Source of the DNA: Linum tenue | Lineage: Eukaryota > Streptophyta > Magnoliopsida > Malpighiales > Linaceae | Reading direction: 5' to 3' | DNA length: 64,000 nucleotides | Assembly (NCBI GenBank): GCA_946122785.1 | Contig: CAMGYJ010000002.1 | Coordinates: 69,155,703-69,219,702, forward strand | Part shown: positions 34,201 through 47,111 of the stretch, one piece after another | How the letters are laid out: each line of letters begins with the position of its first letter | Numbering within the stretch: position 1 is the stretch's first letter | Notes under the pieces: generated by a model | The model's database searches: none | Told to the model about the DNA's origin: nothing | What the model saw: the letters and a program-made list of their open reading frames with translations, nothing else | Made by a program: the position numbers and the translations under genes

Positions 34201-37200
34201 TCAATCTTCATCATCCAGGCCGGCATCAACATCATTGTCCTGGTGGTGGTGCTGCTGTGAGGCTGCTGCACCTTCGCCATCACTCACCTGCATCTCACCC
34301 GACTCGGGGCTTCCAGCTTGTTGTTGCTTCCCTTCCTCCTCTGCTGGTTCGTCTTCCTCGGATTCTGACAATGCCCGTCTCCTCCTTGCAGCTATCGCAG
34401 CAGCAGCAGCCTGCGTTCCCCGGAGAGAAAATATACGTATTAAAAAGATGTGTTGAAGGAGATATATATTCTTTGGGGAAGTAGTAGAAGGGGGGTGGGG
34501 GGAGTGTTTTCTGATCCTTTCGTTCCCCCTGCCAGTTCTTTTACCTCTTCATCCTCTGCATCGGAGTCTTCAAGCCCAGCCGCAGCAAGAAGATCCTGAG
34601 GAGCTGGATCTTTTTCCTCCCTGTAGTAACTTCCATGGCCATCATCCCCTTCATGACCATCCATCTCAGCTTCTCCTTCTTCCATTTCCTCGTAACTGTG
34701 AAAACTTCGAGCTTTTATCCTTCTTTCTCCTCTTCCCTCCACCTTTCTTCCTTCTCCTTCCACTATGACCACCAGCCTCGTCATCATCAATAATATCCAG
34801 TCTATCCTTCCGCTTAGATGCAGAACTAGTACTACTCTTCCATTGTTCCTGAAAAAGAGAAGGCACCTTATTATGACTACAAACAAATCACTAGGTTACA
34901 GAGCAGCAAATACACAATAACAAATCCTCCCTCAAATCCCCATAAATTTTAGTCTGGACACAAGAACATACTAATTAATATTGGGGCCTCTATCAGATCC
35001 ATCCTGAATCCATATAAAGAAATAAGAATAGCTAGCCAAATAATCATGACTACCTTGACACGCTCAAAGTCCTCGTCTTGTTGCCTGGCCCGTTTGTTTT
35101 CATCCTCCTTTTTCCGCTTTTCCAACTGTTCAGCACAAGCAAAAGTGTGTATTTTTAAGCTCTTGATGTGGTTCACTAATTGATAAACCAATAGTAAAGT
35201 TTCGCCCAGAACAATACCTGGAATTTCCTTTGTTCTTCAGCCTTGCGTCGGACTTTTTCGGCCAATGACATCTGCCGTTCAGCTTCTTCTTTCTGTAGTT
35301 TTTGTTGCTCCTCTCGCTCAGCTACTTCAAGATGAACCTTGGCAGCCTCCAAAAGATGTTTGCAATAGTCGACATGGGTGTTTATTTTCTTCTCATCAAA
35401 GCCATGGATCTGGAGGTTGGCACCAGCAGACAGCTGACTAAACACACGGACAGCATTTTCCAGCTCAACAATAGCCGACCGGACCTGTGGTAGTAATATC
35501 AGGAAGGATATATATATATATAAGTACCTTCTTGAACGAATATAATAATATCAACCTGAAGCAAAGATGGTCCATTTTACATGAAAATCTGTTGCAATTA
35601 ACGTGACGGGCGTAACAATGTTTGGCCAGGTATTAGAAGCCACACACCTAGGTTTCTTACCATCTACTTAATGAATCCCAAAAATCAAGCAAGAGACCAG
35701 ATTAATCATAATAGACAATGAACCTACAGTAATAGAAGACAAGAAAATAACCGACTTTTATTCATATCAGTTCCAAGACCGAGGGTGTTCCTACAAATCC
35801 CTTTTCATTTGATTTCTAGATAGTGAAACCACCCATAGATTCTCAGTACTTCTTGCGTGGTGATGAAACCCATTGAAGGTAGAATATTTAATATAAAAAA
35901 TTCTTCTGGAAAAATAGCGAGAGTGATCTCTGGGACAAACTAAAAGGGATGACCAAAACCAACCTCATTTGCTTCCCTCTTTTCCTTCTGTAGTGTTGAT
36001 GCTGAGAACTTCTGCATTGCAACACCCGCGTCAAACCTAAGTGTATAATTTGAAGGGGCTAAGTGGATGGCTCGCAGCAAAGTTTTCTTGCAGTCTTGCC
36101 ACTCTTCCGCTTCATAATAAGTGCGTGCCAAATAGAGGAAAATTTGACAGTCCGTATTATGATAGTAGTTCCGTAAGCAATTCTGATACTGCATATAACG
36201 TGTCAGAGTGAGAAGGATTTGCAAAACTTATGCCAGGCATATACCTGAGAGACAAGGATGATCAACTCACCATTTTTATAGCCAAGGCATTATTTCCTTG
36301 AGCAAAATACACATGTGCCAAAGTTTATCCAGACATCTGGCATCTGCACAAAAGCTGCTTCCACTTGCACCTTCCTGACCTGTATACAATTACCAAAGAA
36401 GTCTGTTTAATTGGAACGAACAATTGGTTGTCATGCAAAATTGAGAAATATGAGTTGTTTGACTGACCTGCGTGAAAAGATCTTTGGCTACGTCGAAGTT
36501 ACCTTTTTCTGCCAAGACTATTCCAGCTCCATTGGCAGCATAAATGTTGGATTTATGCTGAAGCAGGACCTATGTTGAACACATCACAATGACGCCAAGA
36601 ATTAAAAAGCTCAGAAGTGCAACCTAGATGAGGAATCTGGAATGAAAAAGAATTTGAAGGCCATCGTCTGGTCTAATTGTGAAGTCAAATAACCAATTCA
36701 CAGTAAGTCACTTGAGTTAAACTGAAAACAAGAATTGAAGTTTAGCACAGAGATCCTGCTTTTTAGAGGTGCATCTTCATTGGAGGAAGTTGGTTTGATG
36801 GATATAATTACTAACTAAATTTATCCTAAAACGTCCCTTTTGCTTCATTCGCCCCTGCTGTAGACTTGAGTAATTCTTTGATCTCAATATCTGTTAGCAA
36901 CCTTTGAAAAAGGAAGACTCAGAGGAGGAAGGAGGTAAGGAGTTCTTACTTTGGTGTACAATTGATGGGCTTTTTCCAGGTGAGTTGATTCCAACTTAGG
37001 GTTCCTTTTCTCATTACGCAAGGCAGCAAAATAATTCCAGTTTCCCTACCCATGACAAAGCAGCAAATACAAAACTCACATTAATTCAAGAAAGTCATGG
37101 CATAACTTGCTCTGAAGTCATCCAAATAGTTCTAGAGATGGTTCTGGATAAAGAAAATTCACGTAAGGATGTATATGGACAAGACAAGCACCAGAGCCAG

Positions 37201-40200
37201 GGTAGCATAAGAATCTTTCATGCCATCTGTTGCTTCACTAGCAGCACGCAATGTTTCTTTTGCCTTAACCCAATCATCATTTTTCAGCTCCAATTCACCA
37301 AGCATTGATAAAGCATTAGGGCACTTGTTATTCAGCTTCAGAGCCTCATTGACCTATAAATTGGAGAAAAACCATCGACGTCAATTTTACACCTAAATTC
37401 CTGAATAAACAGACAACAAAAGAGGGTTCAGAAGAAAACCAGTTCAATGCTTAATTGAAGATTATTTCTTGATTTTGCAATAGCAGCAAGCCTGAGATAG
37501 GCATCAATATAACCTGGATACTGCAAGAAACACGAAAAATATAGCTTACATGAAAAAGGAAAAATATAGATTTTGGTAGAAATATGATAAGGAATTATAG
37601 GTGAAGCATACAAAGAAAAGAAAGTATCAGAACCTGAGGAGCTAACAAGACATGAAGTCTATGCAGGAAAGGAAAATAAATATGACAAAAAATTGAAGCA
37701 AACACCACACTTGAATATATTTACTCAAGCAATATTTATTTCTATTTGAGACATATGTAAAGGAAAGCCCACTTGGAAAGGCAGAAGTTCAGTAGTACTC
37801 TACTGCAGCGACAGAACAAAAGTAACATGGTAAACTCAGAAATGCAAGCCAACTTCACAACTATGTATAGACATGAAAGTTTAACTTTACATGTTGGCAA
37901 TGCTGCAAGCATATGTGAAGTTTCCAATTCATCAGGGCCAACTACTGATAGCACTAATATCATGATATGCTTCATTTTTCCTAAAATTATGCATAGAACT
38001 TTCGAATTCCAATTTAATCACAACATTCAAGAGTTTGCCTTTCCACTCAAATGCAATCTATACCTAGAGCAAACAGAACTACTTCACAAGAATTATTTTT
38101 TGCAACTCCAATTCCTCCCAGCAAAACAACTATATAATAAGCATGCACATGAACTAAACGGTACCTTAAACAATATAAGACGGTAAAAGATGCCAGCAGT
38201 TCCTGTATTGTGCAACTGCTCTAGTAATCTTGCTAAGTTGAACAAAGGCGTGACTTTATTCCATGGCAATTCCACCTCAACGCCATCGGCCTCAAGTCGA
38301 TTAAAAAGTTGCACATCCTTATACTGAAGAATCGATGCACCAGCATCAGCTGCAGTGGTCTTGCTTTTAACGTCAAGGAATCTGAGCCATACACCATTAC
38401 CCAGTGCCTCTTTAAAAGCCTCCAGAGCAACCTGCAATCATCAAGAAATTGGCGTCCTCAGGATTTGCAGCAAAAGGATGCTAAGATGCACCATTGATGC
38501 TTTCAATGATTCACTACTCAAGAATGTCCGACGTAAAGTCTGAATCAGTAAACTGGCCAATTCTTTCAGCATATCAATGCTTTCAATGATTGCATTACTC
38601 AGGAATGTCCCACAACTGCAGGATTACCTAGGAATATCAGAACATGCATTTGAAGGCAGCTAAAGAAGTCTTTTATTGTCAGGGTTCTTCGTAATAAACC
38701 TATAAAAAATTTCCTTTTTTACGCATAGCCCTAGTCACTCTACATTTCTCACTAGCTACCTAAAATCTAAATAACCAACTAACTGTTTCCTGAAGTTGGA
38801 CAGGTCATACTTATATCTGAAACCAGTTAACGAACCTCAAGCTCTTCCCTTTCAAAATGGATGACACCAATGTTATTCAGCACTTCCACTAAGACTTCCT
38901 GGTCTGACTTCTTCAGAAGACTGCGTGCCTGCAACAATTTCTTTAAGTCTAACTTCAAGGAGAACAATCACAAACTCGAGAAGGTTAGTCAAGATGAGGT
39001 TTTACCGTCTTGAAGGCATCAAGAGCAGTGGCTGTGTCAGACATGATTAACAGTTCCCCAAGATCAAGAAATGCCTGAGCATAAGAGAAGCCCAATAAAT
39101 TATATTTCAGAGCATATAGCATGAACAGCCTGGTGCAAGCATATATCAGTATCAAGGGTTAAACTGGGATATGCTCGGACATGCTCTTTGAATGTGCAAC
39201 AACACACACCATGATCTTTTCAAAAAAAATAACATCATGATGAATATAAATAATATAAATGAACAAACTTAACTTCAAATCAAACCAGTCAAAAGAATCT
39301 CCAACTCTTCAGTAGTGAACCAAAAAAAAATACTGGTCTAGTGGCTTTTCTAATTTTTGGTTGTACATTTTTTTTCAATTTGTCGAACTAAAGTTTCGTA
39401 CAAGAGCTGTTTCAATAGGTGAATGAGCTTTGATCTACTCATGAATCTCATCCCAAGAGATCAACCAGATTCTAAATGCCATTAACAAACAACTCATATT
39501 TTGAGATACATGAGAGAAGCCAGCTGCGTGTTTGTTTCACTCATTTATAACGACTGAATGTTACTTAGTGTGAAAGGGTGATAAGGAGTTCAACATGGTC
39601 ATCTTAAAATCACGAGAAAAAGAAACATCCTGGGATTATGGGAAAAACAAAACAGTTCCGGATGAAGCAAAGAAGTTCGTAAGTCATTTGTTCATAATTT
39701 ACTTTGTTTCAAGCAAAGAACCTCAAACACCAAGGCCATCCCCAACTACAAGAAAAACTACCAGATAGACCAGAACTGCCGTTGTACAAACAAACCTCTT
39801 CATCTGTCTAATATCATAGAATAAAAGCCATATCATCCCAACAATTCTCATAATTCATTCAAACATACTGATGAACATAACAAAGAATAAAGGCGGCAAT
39901 GAGTAAACTATGTAGCACTCTATCTAACAAGTTTTTCTCAGTTTACTATACAGCCCTTTGTGAGGCATCAGGCTCAACTGGATAGTCGATACATAAATGC
40001 TAATGAACCAAGTTAATGAATACCAGAAGGACAAGTGAATTTGACTGCCCTATCTATCCAGACAAGTGAACTTTAGTGTAGTGGCATCAGAGAAAGTTAA
40101 CTGAGAAGAGAATAGAGGGACACTACAGCGCATGACGATGATCTATCAAGATAAATCATGAACTTTCATGCTCTAAAACAATGGCTACAAGCAAGTACAA

Positions 40201-43200
40201 TGTAAGAGATTCAAGCTCATGCAAGTCCCAACGAATGTCTCATTAACATTACTTCTCTGGTTTCCTATTATCCACATAGGAGTGGGAGGAAATTCAAAAT
40301 TTCTGAGGTGTGGTTTCACTTTCAAGGATGTAAGAAATAAAGGTAAATCACCTGAGCATCATGAGGGTCGATTTTTGTGGCCTTCTTCAAAACCTCTTGG
40401 GCCTTCTCAGTCTCATTAAGTTGAGCATATACATGCCCAAGAACCTATATGCAAACCAAATTTCAATTCATGGAAGTTCATTCAGAAGGAAGGGAGATTC
40501 AATAAAGCTTAAGAAGATGCTGACATGTTATATCACCCACCTTCAAAGTATCACAATTATCCGGGTAAACCTCCAAAACCTTTTCAAAATTTGACATCGC
40601 GCCATTAATATCTCCTAACTTTAGTTGTACTTGACCCAAACCTGCGAGAAATAAGGATATACAAACAATAAATGAGACAAGGAACTAGATAGAAGGTAAA
40701 GGTATGTGTTGCACACTAAGGACCGTAAAGATGCTGGAAGTAGAGGAAATATATCTAAGTTTCGTAAAGAACAATGTTTACCAGAAAAGAAACAATAATG
40801 AACACTCACCAAAATAAGGAAATACAAAATCACTGGCCTTATCTTTTATTTCCTTCACAGACTGATTGTAGTATCGCAAGGCTGCTGCATAATCGCCCTA
40901 TAGTTCAGATGAATGAAATATACAAAATTAGTGTGTTTAGTAGTCAAACGTATATATTAGAACTTAAAAATTAACTACTGTGGTCAGATGGAACTAATAG
41001 AATGAAGTAGCCAGGTTCCTACAATTCTTAGCCATCACTGATACTTATGAAGGTGCCTGGACAAGAATGACTCAATTATATGGCTCTTGAACAAGCAGTC
41101 CAAGCATGGTTCAATAACAATAAGTAGATCAGGGTCTTCGATATTACTTTTGAGCAACTTCTATAATTATTATGAAATCATAATAGCAGAAGGGCTGTGT
41201 GTAAGAGCAATCTTCTGCTACCAACAATTAACTAACTTTAACGCAACATGAGGAATGCACTTAACATATCCAAACCAGAGAACTACAAACCTTGCTATGG
41301 TACGAACGAGCTAAGTTATAGTATGAATGTGACTTTGTGGGCCCGTGATTGGTCACAGCCAGTGCGGTTTCTGTCAGTTGCTCAACAACATAATGCTGTC
41401 CGGTGAAGAAAAAGTGATTGGCTAAATAATTGAGTGCCATAGGGCAATAAGGGTAAATTTCGAAAGCTTGTCTCATCTTTTCCATCCCTTTCCTAGTACG
41501 AGAAGCTGTGGAGATGAAAAATGACAAATTAGCAAGCCTTAAAGTAACAACTTCATGTGGAAAAAAAAATAAGCAGACCAACCTCATTTGTTTGTAAGTC
41601 TAGAACTGCCAGTGCAACTAGAGCCTCAACATTTTCCGGATCTAACTGCATATAAGAACATACAAATGAAGGCATCACTTATAACCAACTTGTATGATGC
41701 CCGCCAGGCGAGTGCAAATGCAATGCTTGTACTTACCTGTAAAACACGATCAAATGCCTTTCGGGCTCTTTCGAAGTGGCCCATCTTGTACTGACACTGA
41801 CCAATACCAAGCCTGACAGGTCCAGGACAATCAGGAAATATTTGTAATACTCTCTGAACAGAAGCCAAAATAGCTAGCGTCATGGCCACTCTTAGTCCAT
41901 ACAAATAGATAAAAACAAGCAGCAATGAAATGAGGATAACAAACCCTATACAATGACAGTGATTCACTGTAATGACCCCGATTAAACTCAACACAGGCCT
42001 GCAAAAGTACCAAGCCAACTCGTCAGATGAGTCTGAACTGTAGGAAGAGGCTCCATGGCCTTCTATAATGCAGGGCAGTTAACTGCCCCATTGTTTTTGC
42101 TACTAAATGATTGCATCTAATATCTTTCACTGGCTATAATAGATATGGAATGAACGAAAGGACCTATGCTGACAGCAATAAAGAAGAGTGGAAACACATT
42201 ATATAGTTTGAACAAGGGCTCTGAAAGTTGGTCAAAATCATGGCGATCCAGAAAGATAAGGATTAATCAAGTACCACTGCAATAAAATCTAAAGAACCAA
42301 TACCTGTAAACAGTTCGCATGGGAAATTTAAGTCATGCAACCAGCACTGAGCATCAAGAGTGGATAAAATAATACGATGACTATCGGTGAATTCATCAAG
42401 ACTGCAGATCCGTGTACCTGACCCAATAGAGCTGGTACATTGTCACGGTCTCCGTCTAATACAATCCTAAACGCAGAAGAAGCCTGTTCCAGCTCACCCT
42501 TAGCCAGTAGAAGCTGACCTGGAAAAAGAGATATGTACTTGAAATTCTGTCCACTCTCATGGAATAAAACCGTATTAGATAAGCAACAGCTAAGGGCCGT
42601 ATGTCACATGGAATTCAAGTAAAATACTTCCACAAAAGGAAAGCATGGTATCACACTGCAGGAAGTTAAAATATGAAGTAAATTCGTTATAGCTTGGAAT
42701 TCAGACCTTTAAGTAGCACCAGAATAGACACACATCCGACCATAGACAATCAACTACTGCATGGCAAACATAAATTCTAAACATGCTAAACTCTGGAATA
42801 GTAAGGCACCAATCAGTAGATGAGTGCAGGTTTAAACATATATCCACACAAACTCTTCAGTTACTGTACTCACCTTTCCCAATCCAATTAGAAGGCTCAT
42901 GCATGTCAATCCTCGAAGCTTTATTATAGTACTTGGTAGCCTGTATGAAATGTTCCTCCCTTTTACTCTGTATTGTCTCAATTTTCCCACGATAGCAATA
43001 GTAAGCACCTAGAGCATTGAGGATGGCAATCCTCTCATATCTCACATCGGCATAGTATTCATCAATATCTGCCACAAACAAGATTCATATATTCAGCACA
43101 AAATCCAACAGATGATACAAAACAGAATGAAAAAGAACCAAAAAGGGCAAAAGAAAGATAAGCTAAATGTGTGAATCAGGAATCGGGAGTACCAGGACTT

Positions 43201-43643
43201 GATCCTTCCTCCAATATTTGTCGGAACTGTTCAACCTTCCCTTGTTTAAAGTATTCCCTCTGCACATCATCCAAATACTATCAACACCATTACAAGGACA
43301 ATAAACCTGCAGAAAACAGTCGACTGATTTTTTCCAGGTTCGAGTTACTATTTTGAAGTAAAGTAAACAAAGGTCTAACTGGCCTAACCACAACTTGGGA
43401 GGCAGGAACCGTATAATGCATCTCAACCCTAGAAAACAATTCTGGTATACAACAAGTAGAAGGAATTGAGGTGCTAATTAGGAAGAGATAAGGAAAACAC
43501 ACCGCAATAATGAGCCACAAATCGAGAGAAGCTTGCTCGGCCTTGAGAATGTCGATAATATCAGAGGCGTCCCGCGGCAGCTGATCCAGGACAACTCTCA
43601 CCTCCTCCTCGGAGTTCTGCACTGGAATATACACCGATGCCAT
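34201..43643 (-). CDS. CTR9: CTR9 / ELF8 (VIP6) homologue, Paf1 complex TPR subunit, with frame errors
   Basis: 24 exons from ATG 43643 to TGA 34201: 43643-43503, 43259-43193, 43068-42874, 42518-42418, 41998-41945, 41853-41737, 41645-41579, 41505-41291, 40897-40810, 40641-40541, 40444-40352, 39074-39006, 38928-38836, 38431-38165, 37520-37440, 37353-37192, 37045-36950, 36569-36468, 36379-36271, 36188-35964, 35484-35218, 35125-35054, 34848-34545, 34410-34201. About 1,097 aa if frame errors are ignored, matching the family. It begins MASVYIPVQNSEEEVRVVLD and has many TPRs (for example YNLARSYHSKGDY). A coiled coil follows (EEAERQMSLAEKVRRKAEEQ), then a basic/acidic tail (GRRRKKGGGKRRKKDKSS; RRRRALSESEEDEP). 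It is the scaffold of the Paf1 transcription-elongation complex; plant mutants flower early. Oddities: exons 19 (109 nt) and 23 (304 nt) each carry a net +1, and the exon 7 donor is non-standard. As written, translation stops at 36290-36292. Confidence 0.88.
39075..40351 (-). other. Intron between CTR9 exons 11 and 12
   Basis: At nearly 1.3 kb this is the largest CTR9 intron, AT-rich without recognisable elements. Donor GTGATT follows the codon for Gln in DPHDAQ, and the acceptor is GCTCAG. Confidence 0.6.
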
Positions 43644-44096
43644 TGACACTCAATTGCTCAGGTCATTCACAGCAAACAGGCAGCAAGAGGAACCCCTAGG
43701 CCCTAGGCGGAGCTCACAGGGAAGCTGACACTCGCCGATTCTTCCTCAAATTCTGCACCTCTGTGACTAAGCTAAATGAAGGCTTTTGCAGCGGCGGCAA
43801 CCTCTCTGGTGATTCTTCTACGCTAACGAAGACGGGGGCGCGATACCAATTACCTTGCCGGTTTCGGACCTGCAAATTCGAGCCTACGGCGACGGCGTCT
43901 CAATTGGTGTTGCTGGCTGGCTGCTGTTTCTACGGTTCTCGAATCACTCTAGCGCTCTAATAAGACCTTCCGAAGTCGAGTATTTGTTTGCGATTTCCTT
44001 AATTAGGGATTTTTATAGAATCTAGGAAAAAACATGTTTGATGAGAATTTAGACATTGTTATGTTTATTTAAATAATTTATGTATTTTTATTTTAT
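43644..44096 (-). promoter_or_regulatory. CTR9 5' flank
   Basis: GC-richer sequence for about 330 bases before the CTR9 ATG probably holds the leader and promoter (including a CCTAGGCCCTAGG palindrome at 43696-43708). No clear TATA box was seen. Beyond about 44000 the sequence turns AT-rich up to the plastid insert. Confidence 0.4.
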
Positions 44097-44430
44097 TGAA
44101 CGCACTTCTAACACTTGTTCCACTTTTGGAAGACCCTGCGTTATATCACCAGATCTCGATTTTTCATATATAAATGTAACTAATGTATCCCCTTCGTAAA
44201 GGATTTTTCCGTAATGGCCATGAACAGTTGCTTCCGGAGTGGCCAAATAAGGTTTAGCAGATCTTATTACGACAGAATCAACGTAAACAATTATAACTTG
44301 ACCAGATTGGAGGTATGGTCCATCTTTGGCCATACATACATTTTCACAAATAAACTGCCCCAGGCTAATTAATGTGACTGTTTCGGCACAATAATTATGA
44401 TTATAATTTGGTGTACAAAGACATAGGTAG
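44097..44430 (-). pseudogene. rpoC2: Plastid rpoC2 fragment in nuclear DNA (NUPT)
   Basis: Minus-strand translation gives [59 protein letters not shown] and [20 protein letters not shown]. This is a conserved stretch of the plastid RNA polymerase beta'' subunit. It is about 110 codons of a protein well over 1,000 residues long, with no plastid gene on either side. Substitutions at usually invariant places (TPEATVH for TPGATVH, GKIL for GEIL) indicate decay after transfer. It cannot be functional here. Confidence 0.92.
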
Positions 44431-44519
44431 GTGTACAATGCGTATACTTATAAATATGAAGAGAATGAAATAATCAAATGTGACGGTTGATATCTAATCA
44501 ATCTGCCGATAAAAGAAGC

Positions 44520-44815
44520 TTTTTAGCCACTAAATGGGCAGCAGTATCAGTATCTTAAAAAATGCAATAAAGGATAAAGCAGGTACACAACACGCACCAA
44601 AGCCAGAGAAGTCGGAGGATAGATCATCCTTGCTGATAGCATAAGCAGAGTAGCCATTCCTATTGTCACGTGCATGCAGAACCGCCAACAATTGTTTGGC
44701 AACACAAACATGGTTCCACAAATGAAGCACTTTGGTGGGCCCGTGCCAACTTTCACTATTGAGAAGCATAATAGATGGATGCTTGTATGGTCGAGGGAAA
44801 ACTACGTGTCCCTAC
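44520..44815 (-). other. Exon-like block of unknown origin
   Basis: On the minus strand, a polypyrimidine-TTGTAG acceptor-like site near 44820 is followed by an open frame containing RPYKHPSIMLLNSESWHGPT and ARDNRNGYSAYAISKDD. The amino-acid usage looks protein-like. I do not recognise a family and see no partner exons, so it may be a gene fragment carried in with neighbouring debris. Confidence 0.2.
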
Positions 44816-45049
44816 AAAAACAAACAAACACACAAGCGCCCATACTGTAGGACAACTAAGCTCCACCGAATGGACTTAAAAAGTCATTAAGGCTTAGTCG
44901 AATACTCCGAATCCAAAGCTAAAAATAAAAAAAAAATGTCAAAAGAATAAAAAAAATTAATTTTTTTACAGTATTGTTAATAAAAATACTTTGAATGATT
45001 AGATGGCCTCTCAAAAAATAAAGGAGAAAAATGAGAGATTGACAATGGA

Positions 45050-45530
45050 CTAGTTTGGTTCTGCCGTAGGCAGAAGTAGCTTTTGGTTGTAGCTTTTAGA
45101 GAAGTATTTTTCAGAAAAAATAATTGAGTGTTTGGTTGAAAAACTATGAGAAGTGCTTTTTAATACAAGAGTTTATGTAAGATGACTAAAAAGAATTTAT
45201 AATATAAAAATATGAATAAAAAATATAAATAATAAAATTAGTCAAAATGAATCTTATTATATTTATTTTTAATTAAATAATATAATTTTATGATTTATTT
45301 TATTTTAAAAATGAAATAAAAATATATTTTCTGAAATAAAATTAAAATTTGATATGGATAATCTTGTATTTTCAAAACATTTTTTTTGCAGAAGCTCCAA
45401 ATCGAAACTTCTGCTTTTATGTTATACAACAACACTTTTCAGTTTTTAAAATCGAGTTTTTAGAGATGTTTGGCACTACTTCAACTTTGAAACTGAAAAG
45501 CAATTCTAAAAGTCGGGCCAAACATAGACA
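45050..45530. mobile_element. Probable AT-rich MITE
   Basis: Inward-facing related text occurs at both ends: GTTTGGTTCTGCC with CAGAAGTAGCTTTTGG on the left, and the reverse complement of GTTTGGCCCGACTTTT with CAGAAGTTTCGATTTGG on the right. The interior is almost pure A/T. Boundaries and duplication are unclear. Confidence 0.35.
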
Positions 45531-46514
45531 ATCTCAGTTTTTAGCTAGGAATCATCCATAATGAATGATTTGGTAGGCTTATCTTATACTCAAATACAAA
45601 TATTGTGTTTCATTTTACGACAAAAATAACAACGAATTCTTCTAATTACATGTATTGCTTAAACGCATCAGCTGAAATCGCAACTTACAAATGAACCTTA
45701 ATTAAAGTGAACTGGATATAAAGTGATTTTTTACTAATAAAAAAATTAGATAATAATATGATAAATAATGTTGTCCAATAATAATTGATTTAGAAAGTCA
45801 TTAACCATACATTTGGTACCATAAATCATGTTTGTCTACATGAGAATTTGGCAGTCATATTTATGAGGTTGCATAATGAGACTATGCTTATGGAAAATTT
45901 GGAAATTTAATGTCAAATTTGACCCATATATATAAAAAATAGTGGCAAACCCATGATCACCCACTTTTCCTTCTGCCAGACAAGCTGGACAGAGAGAGAG
46001 AGAGTCACACGCTCGACCCCTTTCCCTTCCCTTCTCGTGCCTAGCATGCACGCTCGTTGGGTTCTTTTTTTTTTTTTTTTTTTTTTTTGCGGGAGGCTTG
46101 ATTTTTTTTCCTCATAAATTTGGGTGGCTTAGTTTAATTAGAATGGATTCACATGGTACTTTTTGGGTGACTTAACTTAATTAGATTTCACTTTATGATG
46201 TCATATTAAAAAAAATATGTCAAAATTAAAAAAAAATTACACAAAAATATTCGCTTTAATTATCTATATAAAAATAATCAACAAATTATCTAATCAAAAT
46301 AATAAAGTATACACTAAACTAGATTATCAAAGAGAAATTTTGACACTTTGACATTCTAACATTTCTTATTGGAGCAGAACCCACTTTTGGGTACCAAAAT
46401 GCCAAAATCGTTTAGCATTCTAGCACTTTCCAACTTTGTTATCGAAGATGGTTTAAGGGTTACTGATGTAGTATTCAAGAGACAAATTCCTAGAGGTGTC
46501 TAGGGTCTTTCAAT
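45531..46514. other. AT-rich spacer
   Basis: Contains a GA run (45991-46004), a long T-run (46067-46088) and no recognisable gene or element end. Confidence 0.5.
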
Positions 46515-47111
46515 TAGGGGTGGAAATCGATACAGTATCGGTATCCCAATACTAAATACCGAAATATCGAATACTAAATTACATCCTAAAATCAATCCCA
46601 ATCCCAATCTCTAATTAATTTCGGTATCCCAATCCCTAAATATTTTGATATCTCAATCGGTAGTATCGTATACAAAATTAATTACCTTTGTAATTAATAA
46701 TTAAATATATAAATCAGATTTTATTGTTTAATTTAGGGCAAAGAGACTAAGAAAAGAGTCTTGAGTTGGCTAGAGCTAACATCTTAAGTTCTTGTAATTG
46801 GTAATCTTTAATTTGACGAATTTGAGATCGAGAGACGACTAATACTAGTGTGAAATAGTGATGTAATGGTCTATGTATAATTAAATGATACTCTTGGTGG
46901 TTGAGGGTCGCGTAGTAGTGAATGAGAGAGTCTAGTTGAGAGGATAAAATACACACTAGCTTATATTCAGTATTGATCGGTATTTTGGTATATACCGATC
47001 CCAATCCCGTAATCCCTAATACCGAATAACAATTAAAATTCAATCTCAATCCCACGAAATAATACGTGTATTCGATATATCCCAAATACCGGCACCAAAC
47101 TTCCAGCCCTA
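46515..47111. mobile_element. Non-autonomous hAT element with perfect 8-bp TSD
   Basis: The left end TAGGGGTGGAAATC (46515 on) and right end CTTCCAGCCCTA (ending 47111) are imperfect inverted repeats. CTTTCAAT flanks both sides exactly (46507-46514 and 47112-47119). The 597-bp interior has repeated GGTATCCCAAT and its complement near each end and no coding capacity. The perfect duplication makes this the clearest hAT insertion in the window. Confidence 0.93.

Noticed and set aside
34440..34886. Long minus-strand frame as a separate gene
   Set aside because: Its C-terminal half is the shifted continuation of CTR9 exon 23 (SYEEMEEGEAEM), so it belongs to CTR9.
44097..44430. rpoC2 considered as a functional gene
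   Set aside because: It is only about 110 codons of a far longer protein and has changed conserved residues, with no plastid neighbours.
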